Shown piece by piece: positions 1-11,353 of a stretch of DNA of 64,000 nucleotides. The notes under the pieces were generated by a model, which searched no databases, was not told the DNA's origin, and saw only the letters and a program-made list of their open reading frames with translations. The stretch comes from Archivesica marissinica (taxonomy: Eukaryota > Mollusca > Bivalvia > Venerida > Vesicomyidae). The translations under genes and the position numbers were made by a program. Location of the stretch: the NCBI GenBank assembly GCA_014843695.1, contig CM026403.1:43989516-44053515 (forward strand). The letters are read 5' to 3'. Positions within the stretch are counted from its first letter, which is position 1. Each line of letters starts with the position of its first letter.

Positions 1-3000
1 AATAGAAATGTTTTATTAATAGCTCAAAGAAAAGTCTATATAAGAATAGAAAATCAAAATAACCGTGATTTTCTATTACACATCCTACATTAGAATTTGG
101 TATTCATATACCATTTAATGATGCAAAAAATATATCAGGAGAAACATTATTGAATGAAATTGAAAGAGTAGATCAAAGTAATAAAGAATTTAAAATACAT
201 GATAATGGTTTGAGAGTTGAATTTACGCATACATCAATGCCTATTGGAGGTAGTAGAAAAACAATGCCTCATGGTAGTGAAAAAAGCATTGATAATATGA
301 TAAATATAAAACGTAGCATTATTAAAATTGAAAATAGTGAGGATAGTATGTGTTTAGCTAGATCTATTGTTGTATGTATGTGTAAATTAAATGATGATAA
401 AAGTGATGAATGGAAAAAAAAAATGGAGGAAAATTAGAAGAACATACAGACCTCTTCAAAAACAAGAGGCAGAAAAACTATTAAATAAAGTAGGGTTAAA
501 TATAGATCAGAAATGTGGTATTGAAGAATATAAATTAATTCAAAACGAATTATATCCGGAATATATTATTAAAATACATCAACAACATGGGGAACATTTA
601 TTTGAACCATATACAATGACTGCTAATAGTAAAGTTATTCATTTATATTATCATGATAATCATTATGATAGTATTATCTCAATTAGAGGTTTTTTCGGTT
701 ATAGTTATTTTTGTGAATATTGTGATGTAGGTTATAGTAATAAAGAGAATCATAAATGCCGTAATATATGTAAATGTTATTCGCACGAATTATGTGAAAA
801 AAAAGAAAGTGTTTATTGTAATACTTGTAGGCGGTGGTTTGTTAGTATATCATGTTATGAAAATCATAAAACAATTAAAGGAAAACATAAGAAAAATATA
901 TGTACCTCAGTTCAATTGTGTAAAAAATGTGATAATTTATTAATAGAAAATAAAAAAAATCATATATGTCCAGGGTTTAAAAAATGTAAATATTGTAAAT
1001 TAATAGTACCATCGGATCATGATTGCTATATACCAATATATGTATCTGAGCCATTAAAACAAGGTCCAAAAATAGTTCCTTATATATGTTATGACTTTGA
1101 ATGTCAATTTGATGATGGTGAACATAAACCAAATTATTGTGTAGCTCAACGGGCATGTGATAAATGTATTTGTAAATCAGTTACCGAATATTGTGAGCAT
1201 TGTAATAATATTGAAGGTGAAAAACAAATGATATTTGAAGGTGAAAATACATTACAGGAATTTTGTAAATGGTTATTTAACCCTATTCATAATTATTCAA
1301 CAGTAATAGCTCATAATGGAAGAGGTTATGATACACAATTTGTCTTAAGGTACATAATTACACATGATACAATTAAACCAGATTTAATTATGAATGGTAA
1401 TAATATTATGTTATTAAAATATAAAAATATAAGATTAATTGATTCATTAAATTTTATAGGATTACCTCTAGCATCATTCCCAAAAACATTTGGTTTAAAA
1501 GAATTAGCAAAGGGTTGGTTTCCGTTTTGGGCTAATACTAGTCAATATCAAAACTATATTGGTCCATATTTACCATTAGACTATTACAAACCAGGGTGTA
1601 TGAAACCTGAAAATCGTGATATATTTATGAAATGGTATGAAAAAAAAAAAAATAACCAAGAATTTTTTGATTTTAGAAAAGAAATGAAAAAATATTGTAT
1701 TTCAGATGTTGATATTTTAAGAAGAGGTTGTGGAGAATTTATAACACAATTCTTAAATAGGGATCAAATTAACCCCTTTAGGGAAGCAATGACATTAGCT
1801 CAAGCCTGTAATAAAGCATGGAGAAAAAATTATATGCCTAAAAATAGTCTTGGAGTTATATCTGATAGTGGATATCCTAACAAAACTAAATATTCTATTA
1901 AAGGTGTAAGATGGGTTCAGGCATGTAGCACTGATTTAAATAAGAAAATTTGCCATGCATTAAATGGAGGTGGAAAAAAAATCGGTAAATATCATGTTGA
2001 TGGTTATTGTGATGGTGTAATATATGAATTTCTAGGGTGTTTATATCATGGTTGTGAGAAGTGTTATCGAAATGGAAAATATATTAACCCATATACAAAA
2101 AAAACAATGTATCAGCTACATGAAGAAACTATTAAACGATTTGATGACCTTAAATTACTAGGATATAAAATTATATATATATGGGAATGTGATTTTGATA
2201 ATTATAAGAATATCAATATCCAATATAAGAATAATATAACTGAATTATATCCATATAGAGAACCTATTAAACCTAGAGATGCTCTATTTGGAGGTAGAAC
2301 AAATGCTATAAAATTATATCATAAAATAAAAGATGATGAACAAATAAAATATGTTGATATATGCTCATTATATCCAATCCATATGTTAATAAGTATAAAA
2401 AATATCCATGTGGACATCCAAATATAATAAGTCCGGAACAAATTGATATAACATATATTAGTGACTATCAGGGTTTAATAAAATGCAAAATACTACCTCC
2501 TCAAACATTATGGATGCCGGTATTACCAATACATTGTAATAAAAAAAATGATATTTACTCTATGTTATACATGTGCAAAGAAAGAAGATGATTATTGTAA
2601 ACATACAGAAAATCAGAGCATTGATTGGTACATGGACAACTGTAGAAATACAGAAAGCGTTAGATAAGGGTTATCATATTTTAGAAATATATCAAATATG
2701 GCATTGGAATGAGTGGAGTTCAGATGTATATAAAAACTATATTGATAAGTATTTAAAAATGAAACAAGAGGCAAGTGGATACCCAAACTGGGTAAAAAAT
2801 GAAGATGATAAAAATATGTTTAAAGCAGATTATTTTGAAGCAGAAGGTATTGTGTTAGACAATATTGATTATAATCCTGGAAAAAGAGCATTTGCAAAAA
2901 CTGTTTAATTGTTTATGGGATAAAAATGCTCAAAATAACATATTACCCCATTGTGAATATATTAGTAAAGTCTCAAGATTTTTTGATATTATGAATGATA

Positions 3001-3614
3001 GTAATATTGAGGTCAGTAGTATAGATATGTTTGATCATGATAATTTTATATTGATGAATTATAAAGATTTAACTGGCAAAATTGAACCTCATTCATCAGC
3101 TAATGTTGTGGTTGCATCATTTGTAACTGCATATGCAAGATTAGAATTGTATTCAGTTCTTGAACTATTAGGTAAAAGAGTATTATACTTTGATACAGAC
3201 AGTTGTATGTATATACATAAACCAGGAGAATACAATATTCCTATTGTAGATAGCCGTTTAGGTAAATGGACTGATGAAGTACCTGATGGAAAAATTATAA
3301 GCTATGTTGGGTTAGGACCTAAAAATTACGGATATCAATATGATATAAATGGTGTTATATTGACTAAATGTAAAGTAAAAGGAATAACATTAGATTACAA
3401 TACAGCTCAAAAAGTAAATTTTGAATCTATGATTAAATGTATAAATGATAGAAAAAATTATTCTATACATATCACATATGAATCCCGTATTAAAAAATCT
3501 AAAAATAGAAAGGTCACTAGTGAAACTCGGACAAAAACATTTCGATCAGTATATACAAAACGAGTAGTTGAAGCTAACTATTCAACTGTACCGTATGGTT
3601 TTTATCATGATTAA
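1..3614 (+). pseudogene. Protein-primed family B DNA polymerase (pPolB), 5' partial, frameshifted
   Basis: This is the replicative polymerase of the element. An N-terminal region is readable from about base 69 and continues, after a shift near 420-438 in an A-run, into a Cys/His-rich zinc-binding region (about 690-1,030). The 3'-5' exonuclease motifs follow: Exo I DFE (about 1,093), Exo II NGRGYD (about 1,315) and Exo III YCISD (about 1,693). An insert with GVIYEFLGCLYHGC at about 2,010-2,060 resembles the nuclease-like module typical of Polinton polymerases. Motif A YVDICSLYP is at about 2,350, motif B near 2,880-2,925 and motif C DTDS at 3,192. Reading-frame breaks lie near 70, 425, 2,385, 2,565-2,620 and 2,905. 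Motif B has Asp where most relatives have Gly (CLWDK). The C-terminus (TVPYGF) matches the family end. The start is outside the window. Confidence 0.93.
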
Positions 3615-3890
3615 ATAATCACTGAATTAGTAAATACAAAAGAGGTTTCAACATACTTATATGATTATTGGAAATTATATGTGGATGTAAATTATAATGG
3701 TGTAATACATTACTTAGAAATGTAAGTTTTTGTTTTACATAACATATGAACTTTTATTTTTGAATATGACCTGTTACTATTAATAGATTTGTATTAGCTG
3801 CTATAAGATTGTGTTATATATCTAATAATAGCTTTTGTATTAGCTGTTATAAGATTGGTTTATATGTCTATAATCATTTACAGCATTAAC
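3615..3890. other. Short AT-rich spacer after pPolB
   Basis: No coding sequence is recognised. It contains an imperfect direct repeat (tattagctg-type segments at about 3,795-3,850). It may hold the polymerase 3' end and the promoter of the next gene. Confidence 0.4.
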
Positions 3891-4184
3891 ATGGCTGAAA
3901 ACACACGTACATTGGATAGCGATGTATACAAAGCTGCATTAGTTCATGCTTTTATAAATAATACAGACACCCTCGATGATATGAGCTATGATATTATAGA
4001 ACGAGTGTTAAAGGAACCTCACATGTATAGTGACTTTCTTGAAAGCGTTGAATACATGAGTGTTGTATATGTATGTGAAGTTGAACGTTGGACTTTTGAG
4101 GAATTTAACACTGGAATAGTAAACAATGACAATGTACCAATATGGTTATGTAAATGTTGGAAAAACATATATGGAACTACATAA
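3891..4184 (+). CDS. Small acidic hypothetical protein of the Polinton
   Basis: I do not recognise this protein. The ATG at 3,891 (context aacATGgct, protein MAENTRTLDSDVYK...) is preferred over the upstream in-frame codon because it has a better translation context. The 97-residue product is acidic and predicted mostly helical, with no transmembrane segment. It ends with a Cys/Trp-containing stretch (IWLCKCWKNIYG). It sits between the polymerase and the packaging ATPase, a place where Polintons often carry variable accessory genes. It is open and unbroken, unlike most of its neighbours, but its function is unknown. Confidence 0.5.
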   Translation: MAENTRTLDSDVYKAALVHAFINNTDTLDDMSYDIIERVLKEPHMYSDFLESVEYMSVVYVCEVERWTFEEFNTGIVNNDNVPIWLCKCWKNIYGTT

Positions 4185-4361
4185 TAAACCTGGATGGGAA
4201 AATGTTGAAGATGATGACATGGGAGTGTTACAATATACGGAGACTATTTGAAGATGGTGTTATGAACTATATTAGGCTTGTTTTGTATAATTGATAGTAT
4301 TGATAATATGTAATTAAATAACATATTTAACACTATTTATGTTAGTCATTACTTGTACACC

Positions 4362-5000
4362 ATGGAAGGTAGTATGTTTTTACACCATCCATGTAATATA
4401 TTTATTTGTGGTCCAAGTGGTTGTGGTAAAACACAATTTGTTAAACAATTAATCAAATATAAAAAAGATATATTTGATATTGTTCTAGAAAGAATAATAT
4501 GGTGTTATAAAGAATGGCAATCTATTTATGGAGATTTACAAGAAAGTGAGGGTAATACAATTAAGTTTATTGATGGAATACCTGAAAATGATGAAGATAT
4601 TATATCTGATATATCAATTCCAGGTTTAATAGTTTTTGACGATATGTTAGGGGATGTTGATGAAGAAAAAATCAAATTATGGTTTACACGTAAAGGACAT
4701 CATCGTAATGCTAGTATAATATATATAACTCAAAATATGTATCAACAATCGAAATCATCTAGAACAATAAGTTTAAATTCTCATTATATGGTGTTATTTC
4801 AAAATAGTAGAGATAAAGGTCAAATAAAGGTATTAGCTAATCAAACACAATTACCCCATTTATTACATGCATATCACGATGCCACTACTAATCCTCATGG
4901 TTATTTATTATTAGATTTTCATCCATCAACTCCAGAACAATATAGAATTAGAACAGACATTTTTCATCATTGGCAAACAGGGATGATAGAGGAGCTATAA
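4362..5000 (+). CDS. A32/FtsK-HerA-type genome packaging ATPase
   Basis: This is predicted to pump the viral-type genome into capsids. It is 212 residues long, as usual for Polinton packaging ATPases. Walker A is GPSGCGKT at residues 17-24, Walker B is LIVFDDM at about residues 96-102, and a YITQN sensor-type motif follows. The start at 4,362 has a strong context (accATGg). The frame is intact. It stands between the small ORF and the first small virion-type protein, about 44 bases upstream of the latter, consistent with a late gene block. Confidence 0.92.
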   Translation: MEGSMFLHHPCNIFICGPSGCGKTQFVKQLIKYKKDIFDIVLERIIWCYKEWQSIYGDLQESEGNTIKFIDGIPENDEDIISDISIPGLIVFDDMLGDVDEEKIKLWFTRKGHHRNASIIYITQNMYQQSKSSRTISLNSHYMVLFQNSRDKGQIKVLANQTQLPHLLHAYHDATTNPHGYLLLDFHPSTPEQYRIRTDIFHHWQTGMIEEL

Positions 5001-5044
5001 TATATACACATTAGATTTTATTTTTCATTTACAATTTAGCAACC

Positions 5045-6369
5045 ATGGAGGGTACACCAATTTCATTAATTAAAGCTCTAACAAATTTGGGTGGTGAAAG
5101 AAATCATGAAAATAGAATTATTTTATTAAATAAGGGTTTAGCCCAAATGATGAAATGGTTTATATTAGCTTCAAAAAATATTTTAGATAAAAAAATTAAA
5201 TTACCTAAACCTACACAAAAATTTATGGATAAAAATAAACATATCCTCGAACAAATTGTTGATGATAATGTAAGTTTAGATATAAAAAAAGAGAATTAAT
5301 TTTAACTCCTGGAGGTATGGGGTTTTTGGGTGGTGGTTTAATAAAAACACTAATAAAATGGGATGGTAATAAAATGATTAGAAGTGTACAATCTCCGAAA
5401 AACTCTCCTAATAGAAAAAATAATGTTGGTAAAAAACAACCTAGAAAACAAGCTAAACAACCTAGAAAACAAACTAAAAAAATAAAATCACCAACCGTAA
5501 GAAAAACCATTTTAAATAGTGATCGTCAAGCAAATTTAAAACTAAGATTAAGAAATAAAATATTAAATAAACAAAACCCTACTAGCTATCCATTACTTAG
5601 AAAAATATTAGGTACTCCTGTTATAAATATAAATCATCAAAATCAAACACAAACGTTATCAGATTTAATATCAGAAAATTCATTTATTTTAGATAATCAA
5701 AATTTAAAAACTAGAACTCCATCACCTATATTACCTTCATTATCTCCAAATAATATATCAACATTATTAACATCCATAGAAAAAAACAATGTACCTGATA
5801 GTGATTCATTTATTAACAATAGTATTAATAATAGTATTAATAGTAGTCATGTACCATTACATTTACCTTTAGCACCACATTATCAACTTGTGGGGGAACC
5901 ATCTATAAATAATTTTCAAAACAATAATGAGTTTTCACCTTTAGAACCTCAACATCAACTTGTTTGGGAGGGATCTATAAATAATCTTCCAAACATAAAT
6001 GATTTTTCAAATATAACAAATATATCTGGGTTATATATGGATAATAATGATACTAGTACATTTCCATTTACAGCTACAAAAGTAGCTCCAAAAGCTTTAT
6101 TGGGGAGTCCTCAAATATCAGCTGATTTATCATTATTTCATCCAAGTAGAACTTCTACACCAATTAGTGATATGTCATTTGTATATGATGATCCTAGATC
6201 TCCTAGCCCTATAATATCACGTTTTCAACCATTAAACACAACTCCAAAAAAGAAAATATCATTTGTATTACCAAATAAAAAAATGAGTAAAAAAACATTA
6301 AAATTTAAAACTAAACTGGAAAAGGAAACTAATAAAAAGAAAAAATTGATTAGACAGTATATTAACTAA
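5045..6369 (+). pseudogene. Virion-type small protein with a long Ser/Asn-rich basic extension, one frameshift
   Basis: The first 84 residues (MEGTPISLIKAL...) resemble a small conserved Polinton protein whose pattern is R-x-I-I-L, K-N-I/V-L, then a basic helix. The frame stops at 5,299. A second frame, open from just upstream of 5,317 to 6,369, continues with a glycine-rich hydrophobic segment (GGMGFLGGGLIKTL) that normally ends this protein family. It then runs on for about 330 residues with a Lys/Arg/Pro-rich part and a Ser/Asn-rich part. One frameshift near 5,285-5,300 therefore seems to split a single gene. The basic tail suggests a DNA-associated virion protein, but this is inference. 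The two parts could also be separate genes. Confidence 0.6.
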
Positions 6370-6427
6370 GGTATAAATACATTGGATATATTATATAAAA
6401 TCAGTTACATTTAAACTACTGGAAGGT

Positions 6428-6643
6428 ATGGCTGGAAGAAAATCTAGAAAACCTAAAAGAAGGCGTAATAATATTACTATCAAAAGAGTACAGAAAGGTA
6501 GAGGTAGAGGTAAAAGACCTAGTAAAAGAGGAAGAAGGAGAAACCAAGTAGGTGGTGGTATTGCTATGCCATTGTTGATTCTTGGTTCAATGTTAGCTCC
6601 AGTTATAGAAAAATCACTTGGAGGTTTAATTGACAAAATATAG
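6428..6643 (+). CDS. Small, highly basic virion-core-type protein (pX/mu-like)
   Basis: The product is 71 residues. The N-terminal two thirds are packed with Arg and Lys (RKPKRRR, GRGRGKRPSKRGRRR). A GGG hinge follows, then a short hydrophobic C-terminal segment (IAMPLLILGSMLAPVI). This design resembles the adenovirus pX/mu and pVI-type core peptides reported in adintoviruses, so a role in condensing DNA or contacting membranes is plausible; that is inference. The ATG at 6,428 follows a ggaaggt sequence. The frame is intact. Confidence 0.65.
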   Translation: MAGRKSRKPKRRRNNITIKRVQKGRGRGKRPSKRGRRRNQVGGGIAMPLLILGSMLAPVIEKSLGGLIDKI

Positions 6644-6652
6644 TTTTTTATA

Positions 6653-6990
6653 ATGATAAAATCTAATAAGACACCATTAATTAAAAAAAATGGAGAAATG
6701 TTAATAGCATTGTCAAATGCACCTCAGAAATTTAGAAGAAATATAATTGTACATGCTCCAAATGACCTAATTAATAGTATATGCGAATGTTGTAAAAATG
6801 TTTTAAAGGGTAATGTATCCATGTCAAATGGTCATACATCACAGATGAAAGCTAATAGTAAACACATACGGAAATTAGCTGACCATAAAATAAGTATTAA
6901 AAAAAAAAATATATATTAAATAATAAAAACAATAGTGATTTACTTTCATTATTAGGAACTATTATTAAACCTATTTTAAAAGAAATATGA
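6653..6990 (+). pseudogene. Conserved small Polinton protein, frameshifted in a poly-A run
   Basis: The pattern ALSNAPQKFRR...ICECCKNVLKGNVS...KLADHKISIKKK is a recurrent small Polinton protein of unknown function. The frame is lost in a run of A at about 6,899-6,911. The typical hydrophobic tail (LLSLLGTIIKPIL) is found in another frame ending at 6,990, where its stop overlaps the next start (ATGA). It looks paralogous to the first 84 residues of the gene starting at 5,045. A homopolymer sequencing error is a real alternative to true decay. Confidence 0.7.
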
Positions 6991-7721
6991 AAAAAATGGT
7001 TATTGTACCGATGAAAACATTAGAAGAGATGAACCAATGGAAAACACAACATAGACCTACTTTACCAGTTAATCCTGATATTAGTAAAACATCAAATTTA
7101 CAATCTGAAATGGGTAATATTTTAAAACGAGATGATTTAAATGAAACAGATAAATCAAGATTATTTGGTGAAACATTACATAAATTTAAACTATCGCATT
7201 CTAAAGCTATATCATTTGCACAACCTAAAAATACCCCCGAAACTACTACCATAAAAAATGTACATGGAATTAATGATGATATTATTGAAAGTATTCCTAA
7301 AACTATGCAACATAAAGGTACATTATTATTAGAACGTTTAAAACAAGATCCAAATATAACATGGGATGATAAGGGGGTTTTAGAAATTAATGGTAAAACA
7401 ATTGCAGGCTCAAATATAATAGATTTAGTTAATGATGTAATTAGACAAAGAAAAAAATCACAACCTCCAACTGGTTGGAATTATTTTTCTAAAATTTTAA
7501 AAGATATTAATATACCAAAAGAATATATAGGAAATAAACAACGATGGACATCAATGCATAATGGTTTTGATAGTGATGTTGATGATGAATATTTTGACAC
7601 AAATAATATAGTAGATTCAAGTTTTTCTATTTCCCCCATTCCATCAACATCAAGTATAAAAAAGAGTGTTGATAAAAAGAAAGGCAAAGCTAAATTAGTG
7701 CAAAAATGGGACAAATATTAA
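6987..7721 (+). CDS. Conserved Polinton protein of unknown function
   Basis: The intact 244-residue protein begins MKKMVIVPMKTLEEM. It contains the pattern GTLLLERLKQD...W...G...I.G.TIAGSNIIDLVNDVIRQ that recurs in Polintons immediately upstream of the integrase. Its middle part resembles a helical C-terminal module (SIPKTMQHKG). It has no catalytic motif that I can see. A serine-rich acidic stretch and a basic tail (KKSVDKKKGKAK) end the protein. The start codon overlaps the previous stop by ATGA, and its last 16 bases overlap the integrase start, as expected for co-expressed genes. Confidence 0.75.
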   Translation: MKKMVIVPMKTLEEMNQWKTQHRPTLPVNPDISKTSNLQSEMGNILKRDDLNETDKSRLFGETLHKFKLSHSKAISFAQPKNTPETTTIKNVHGINDDIIESIPKTMQHKGTLLLERLKQDPNITWDDKGVLEINGKTIAGSNIIDLVNDVIRQRKKSQPPTGWNYFSKILKDINIPKEYIGNKQRWTSMHNGFDSDVDDEYFDTNNIVDSSFSISPIPSTSSIKKSVDKKKGKAKLVQKWDKY

Positions 7722-8827
7722 AAACAGGATTATTAAAAAAAATTGAGAATGCTTTAAAAAATATCTATTATAATCCTAAACACCCATCAAGTTTTTCAGG
7801 TATAAATAAATTATATCAAACAGTTAAAAAATATAAAAATATAGGTAAATATGTTTCGTTAAATATAGTAACAAATTGGCTACAAAAACAAAATACTTAT
7901 ACATTACATAAACCTAATAATAAGAAAATTTAAAAGAAGACAAACCATTTCAGGAGGTATTGATTATCAATGGCAGGCTGATTTAGCAGATTTACAAAAA
8001 TATAGTAAATTTAATAATAATTTTAGATATCTATTATGTGTTATAGATGTTTTTTCAAAATATGCATGGGTAATACCAATTAAAAATAAAAGTGGAGATA
8101 CAATGATTAAAGCATTTCAAACTATTTTAAATAAATCTAACAGAACCCCTAAATCATTACAAACAGATAAAGGTTCAGAATTTAAAAATAAAATATTTCA
8201 AACATTTTTAAAAAATAATAATATTTATTTCTTTACAACTGAAAACCCAGAAACAAAGGCTAGTATTGTCGAACGTTTTCAGCGTACTTTAAAAAATAGA
8301 ATGTCGAAATTTTTACACATAATAAAACTAGAAAATATATAAATAAATTAAATGATATAGTTTATGCTTATAATCATAGTTTTCATAGAAGTATTCAAAC
8401 ATCTCCTATACTTGTTACAGAAAAAAATGAAGCAGAAATAACCGATATCTTATATGGGGATAATATTAAAAGAAATAAAACAAATAAAATACAAATTGAT
8501 GATTTAGTTAGAATTAATAAAACTAAAAAAACATTTGATAAAGGTTATTTACCTAATTGGACAATAGAATTATTTAAAGTTTATAAAATTAATAATTCAA
8601 ATCCTGTATCAGTGAAAATAAAGGATTTAAATAATGATATAATAAAAGGATCATTTTATTTACAAGAAATTCAAACTATAAAAGACAATAAAATTTATGA
8701 TATTGATTCAGTTGTTGGAAAACGTACACGGGTAATAAACGGTAAGAAAATAAAAGAAATAAATGTACATTGGAAAGGATATCCAAAAACATTTAATTCT
8801 TGGATTCCAGAAACAAATTTAATATGA
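7706..8827 (+). pseudogene. Retroviral-type integrase with C-terminal chromodomain, two frameshifts
   Basis: This enzyme would insert the element into the host genome. The N-terminal part (YYNPKHPSSFSGINKLY... WLQKQNTYTLHKP) is the usual Polinton integrase N-domain. The rve catalytic core follows with the first Asp in QADLADL, the second in LQTDKGSEF and the Glu in SIVERFQRTL, giving the DDE triad. A chromodomain with HWKGYPKTFNSWIPETNL ends the protein and may guide insertion to particular chromatin. The frame breaks near 7,925 and again near 8,335 (both in AT-rich runs), so no continuous protein is encoded. Its stop overlaps the next start. Confidence 0.93.
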
Positions 8828-9051
8828 TGGCATCCGATGAATCAAATATTACAATACCAGTTTGCGACAGAAAACCTAAAAATACTTTAATATTTATTTC
8901 ACAAATCATTGTGATTTATTTCATTATTATAGCAGCTCTCATACAATTAAGTCTACAAAATACAAACAAAGATTTATGGATAATATTACTAAGTAGTTCA
9001 TTAGGATATATATTACCATCTCCAAATTTAAAATTCGATAAGAAAAAATGA
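8824..9051 (+). CDS. Small two-helix membrane protein of Polintons
   Basis: The 75-residue product MMASDESNITIPVCDRK... has a hydrophobic segment at about residues 21-42 (LIFISQIIVIYFIIIAALI) and a second at about 53-66 (LWIILLSSSLGYIL), so it is probably a membrane protein. This protein is regularly found between the integrase and penton genes in Polintons. Its ATG at 8,824 overlaps the integrase stop, and its own stop overlaps the penton start (ATGA). The frame is intact. Its role is unknown. Confidence 0.75.
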   Translation: MMASDESNITIPVCDRKPKNTLIFISQIIVIYFIIIAALIQLSLQNTNKDLWIILLSSSLGYILPSPNLKFDKKK

Positions 9052-9924
9052 ATTTTTTTTATGTAACTTTACTTAGTGATTCTTCATATGAAACATTTCC
9101 AAATAATACATTACATAATTTTACAACAAAATTACCTAAATCAATAAATATAAAAAAAGAAAATTGGGAAGTAGCCTTAGTTGAATTAATTCATCCATCA
9201 CAAATTATAAATATAAATAAGAAGGATTCAGTTTTTTATTATGTTACTACTGATTCAATATTAGGAAACATTATATTCTTAGCTTCTAGTTCTAGTTATA
9301 CATAATTATGATAATGGACTTCATAAAATGAAATGTAGTATAAAACCAGGCGTATATTCAGGAATTGGTCATGTTGTATATGAACTTAACAATTCTTTAC
9401 AAAAATGTTTAAAGTATACTTTTGCGTATGATGAAATAACATTATCTATATCATTATCAAAATCTAGTAAAATACCTGAAATTAATTATATTGTAAATCT
9501 TAAGGATACAACAACAACTCTAGGTAAAATAGGTCTTTTATTTTCAGATTCTTTATTTGAAAAATTAGGAGGAGATAAAAACAATAATCGTATTGTTTAT
9601 GATAATGATGACGATCTAGATTCATTTCCTTTTGCAACTGATTTAAATATAGGTTCAAATCAATTATTTATTTATATAATAGATTATAGTTTATTAGGAA
9701 GTATAGAAAGCCCTATTTTAAGAATAGTACCATTTGAAAATAAAAGAAAATCTTTTCAAGTACATAGAGAATTTGTACACAAACATTATTTAGCAATATC
9801 AAAATCTATTTTTGACGAAATAAAAATATTTATAACAGGAGAATCAGGCACCCCTATTAACTTTGTTAGCGGCAAGACAATATTAACATTACATTTTAGA
9901 CAAAGGAAACAATTACAAATATGA
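9048..9924 (+). pseudogene. Penton-like minor capsid protein, copy A, frameshifted
   Basis: The N-terminal part (FYVTLLSD...FTTKLPKSI...WEVALVELIHPSQIININ) is the signature of Polinton penton-base-like single-jelly-roll proteins that occupy capsid vertices. The frame ends at 9,305 and continues in another frame from about 9,310 to 9,924, with FEKLGG, a DYSLLGS..SPILRIVPF segment and a C-terminal IFITGESGTPINFVSGKTILTLHF strand region. It lies directly upstream of a second gene of the same type, and its stop overlaps that start (ATGA). Confidence 0.85.
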
Positions 9925-10958
9925 ATATTACAAATTCTTTTTATGTAACATTAATAAGTGATAAAGCCGAACGTTCAACAAATAAAAGTGATTTTACAAC
10001 TAAATTAGCTAAAACAATTAATTTTAAAAAAGAAGAATGGAAAGTTGCATTAGTTGAACTCATTATACCATCACATGTAATTAACATAAATAATACAAAT
10101 GATATCTTTTATTTAGCAGTAAGAGATATTAAAGCAAAAGCACTTAATTATAAAAGTGAAGTTGTTTGGTCAGAGCCTACATTTCAACCTACTTTAAAAT
10201 ATATAACTTTAATGGAAAAAGCACTAAATAGAACAGGTACACATGTAAATTTGAATCAAGAACCATTTTTGGGTGAATATTCAAACAAAATTGTTACATT
10301 TGAATGTAATATACCCCATGGAGGTTATACACATATTGAACATTTATTAGAAGTAATTAATGCACAAATAGACAAATATTTCGCAAAGGCTTTATTAACT
10401 TTAGAATATGAAGTTTATAAAAATACTAAAACAGGAATTGTTATAAATTGTTATAAAATTAGTTTATGATTATAATACAGAACGAATTTATTTAAAATCG
10501 AATGATAATAATCATATTGGATTAATTTTTCATAAAGATATCATTGCAAAATTTGGTGGAAGTTTAGATAATCTTATTGATGTAGACCAGTTTAAAGTAC
10601 AAAATAAATGTAAAAAACTATGGAATTTTTTTTAAAAATAACGGAAGATTTTCTTTAATATAATGTAGACTTAAATATAAATTTTAATAATTTGTTCATT
10701 TATACCGATATAGTAGAACACACAATAGTAGGTCATATAGAGAGTCAATTATTAAGAATTATTGAATATCAAACATCTGTTGTTAATAATAATAATCATT
10801 TAGAATTTAAAAATTATCATTATTTACCTGTAAGTAAATCTAATTTTGATGAACTTACTATATTAATAAGAGGTAACACTGGTGACGAGGTTCATTTTAT
10901 GAAAGGTCTTACAATTGTAAAGCTGCATTTTAAAAAATATAATGTTACCAGTATATAG
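9921..10958 (+). pseudogene. Penton-like minor capsid protein, copy B, frameshifted
   Basis: A second gene with the same opening (FYVTLISD...FTTKLAKTI...WKVALVELIIPSHVININ) and the same end (TILIRGNTGDEVHFMKGLTIVKLHF) follows copy A. The frame stops at 10,469. The middle is in another frame and the end is open from about 10,692 to 10,958, so at least two breaks are present. The copies differ clearly in sequence, so the duplication is old. The end overlaps the next gene start at 10,942. Confidence 0.82.
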
Positions 10959-11353
10959 AGGGAGAGGTAAACAATATGGGTATGGGATAGGAAGTATAAC
11001 AAAAGGTGTAACCAAAAAAACTATACCTTTATTAGAACCAATAGGTAAAAATATTTTAAACACACTTAAACAAGATGGGATAAATGAGGGTATTGGAGCA
11101 TTTACAGATATTGTTAAACATGGAAAAAATGTAAAACAGGTTGTAGGAGATAGGGGTTTACAGACAATTAAAAAAATAAGTAGAAATTTATTATCTGGTT
11201 TAGATAAATCAATCTATTCAAGGAAGAACAATTAAAAAAAGATTGTCTAAGAAAAAAACTATAAAATCAAATGGAGGTAGGAAAAAATTTCATTTGAAAA
11301 AAATTAAACGAAGAAGTAAGGTTAATAAAAGGTCGTTAGATATTTTTGATTAA
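10942..11353 (+). pseudogene. Small Gly/basic Polinton protein upstream of the capsid gene, frameshifted
   Basis: The opening LPVYRGRGKQYGYGIGSI and the following helix (IPLLEPIGKNILNTL) are typical of the small protein encoded between penton and hexon in Polintons. It may be an internal capsid or membrane-lytic protein (inference). The first frame stops at 11,235. A Lys/Arg-rich C-terminal part ending in LDIFD is found in another frame up to the stop at 11,351-11,353, directly before the capsid start. One frameshift near 11,222 explains this. Confidence 0.7.
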
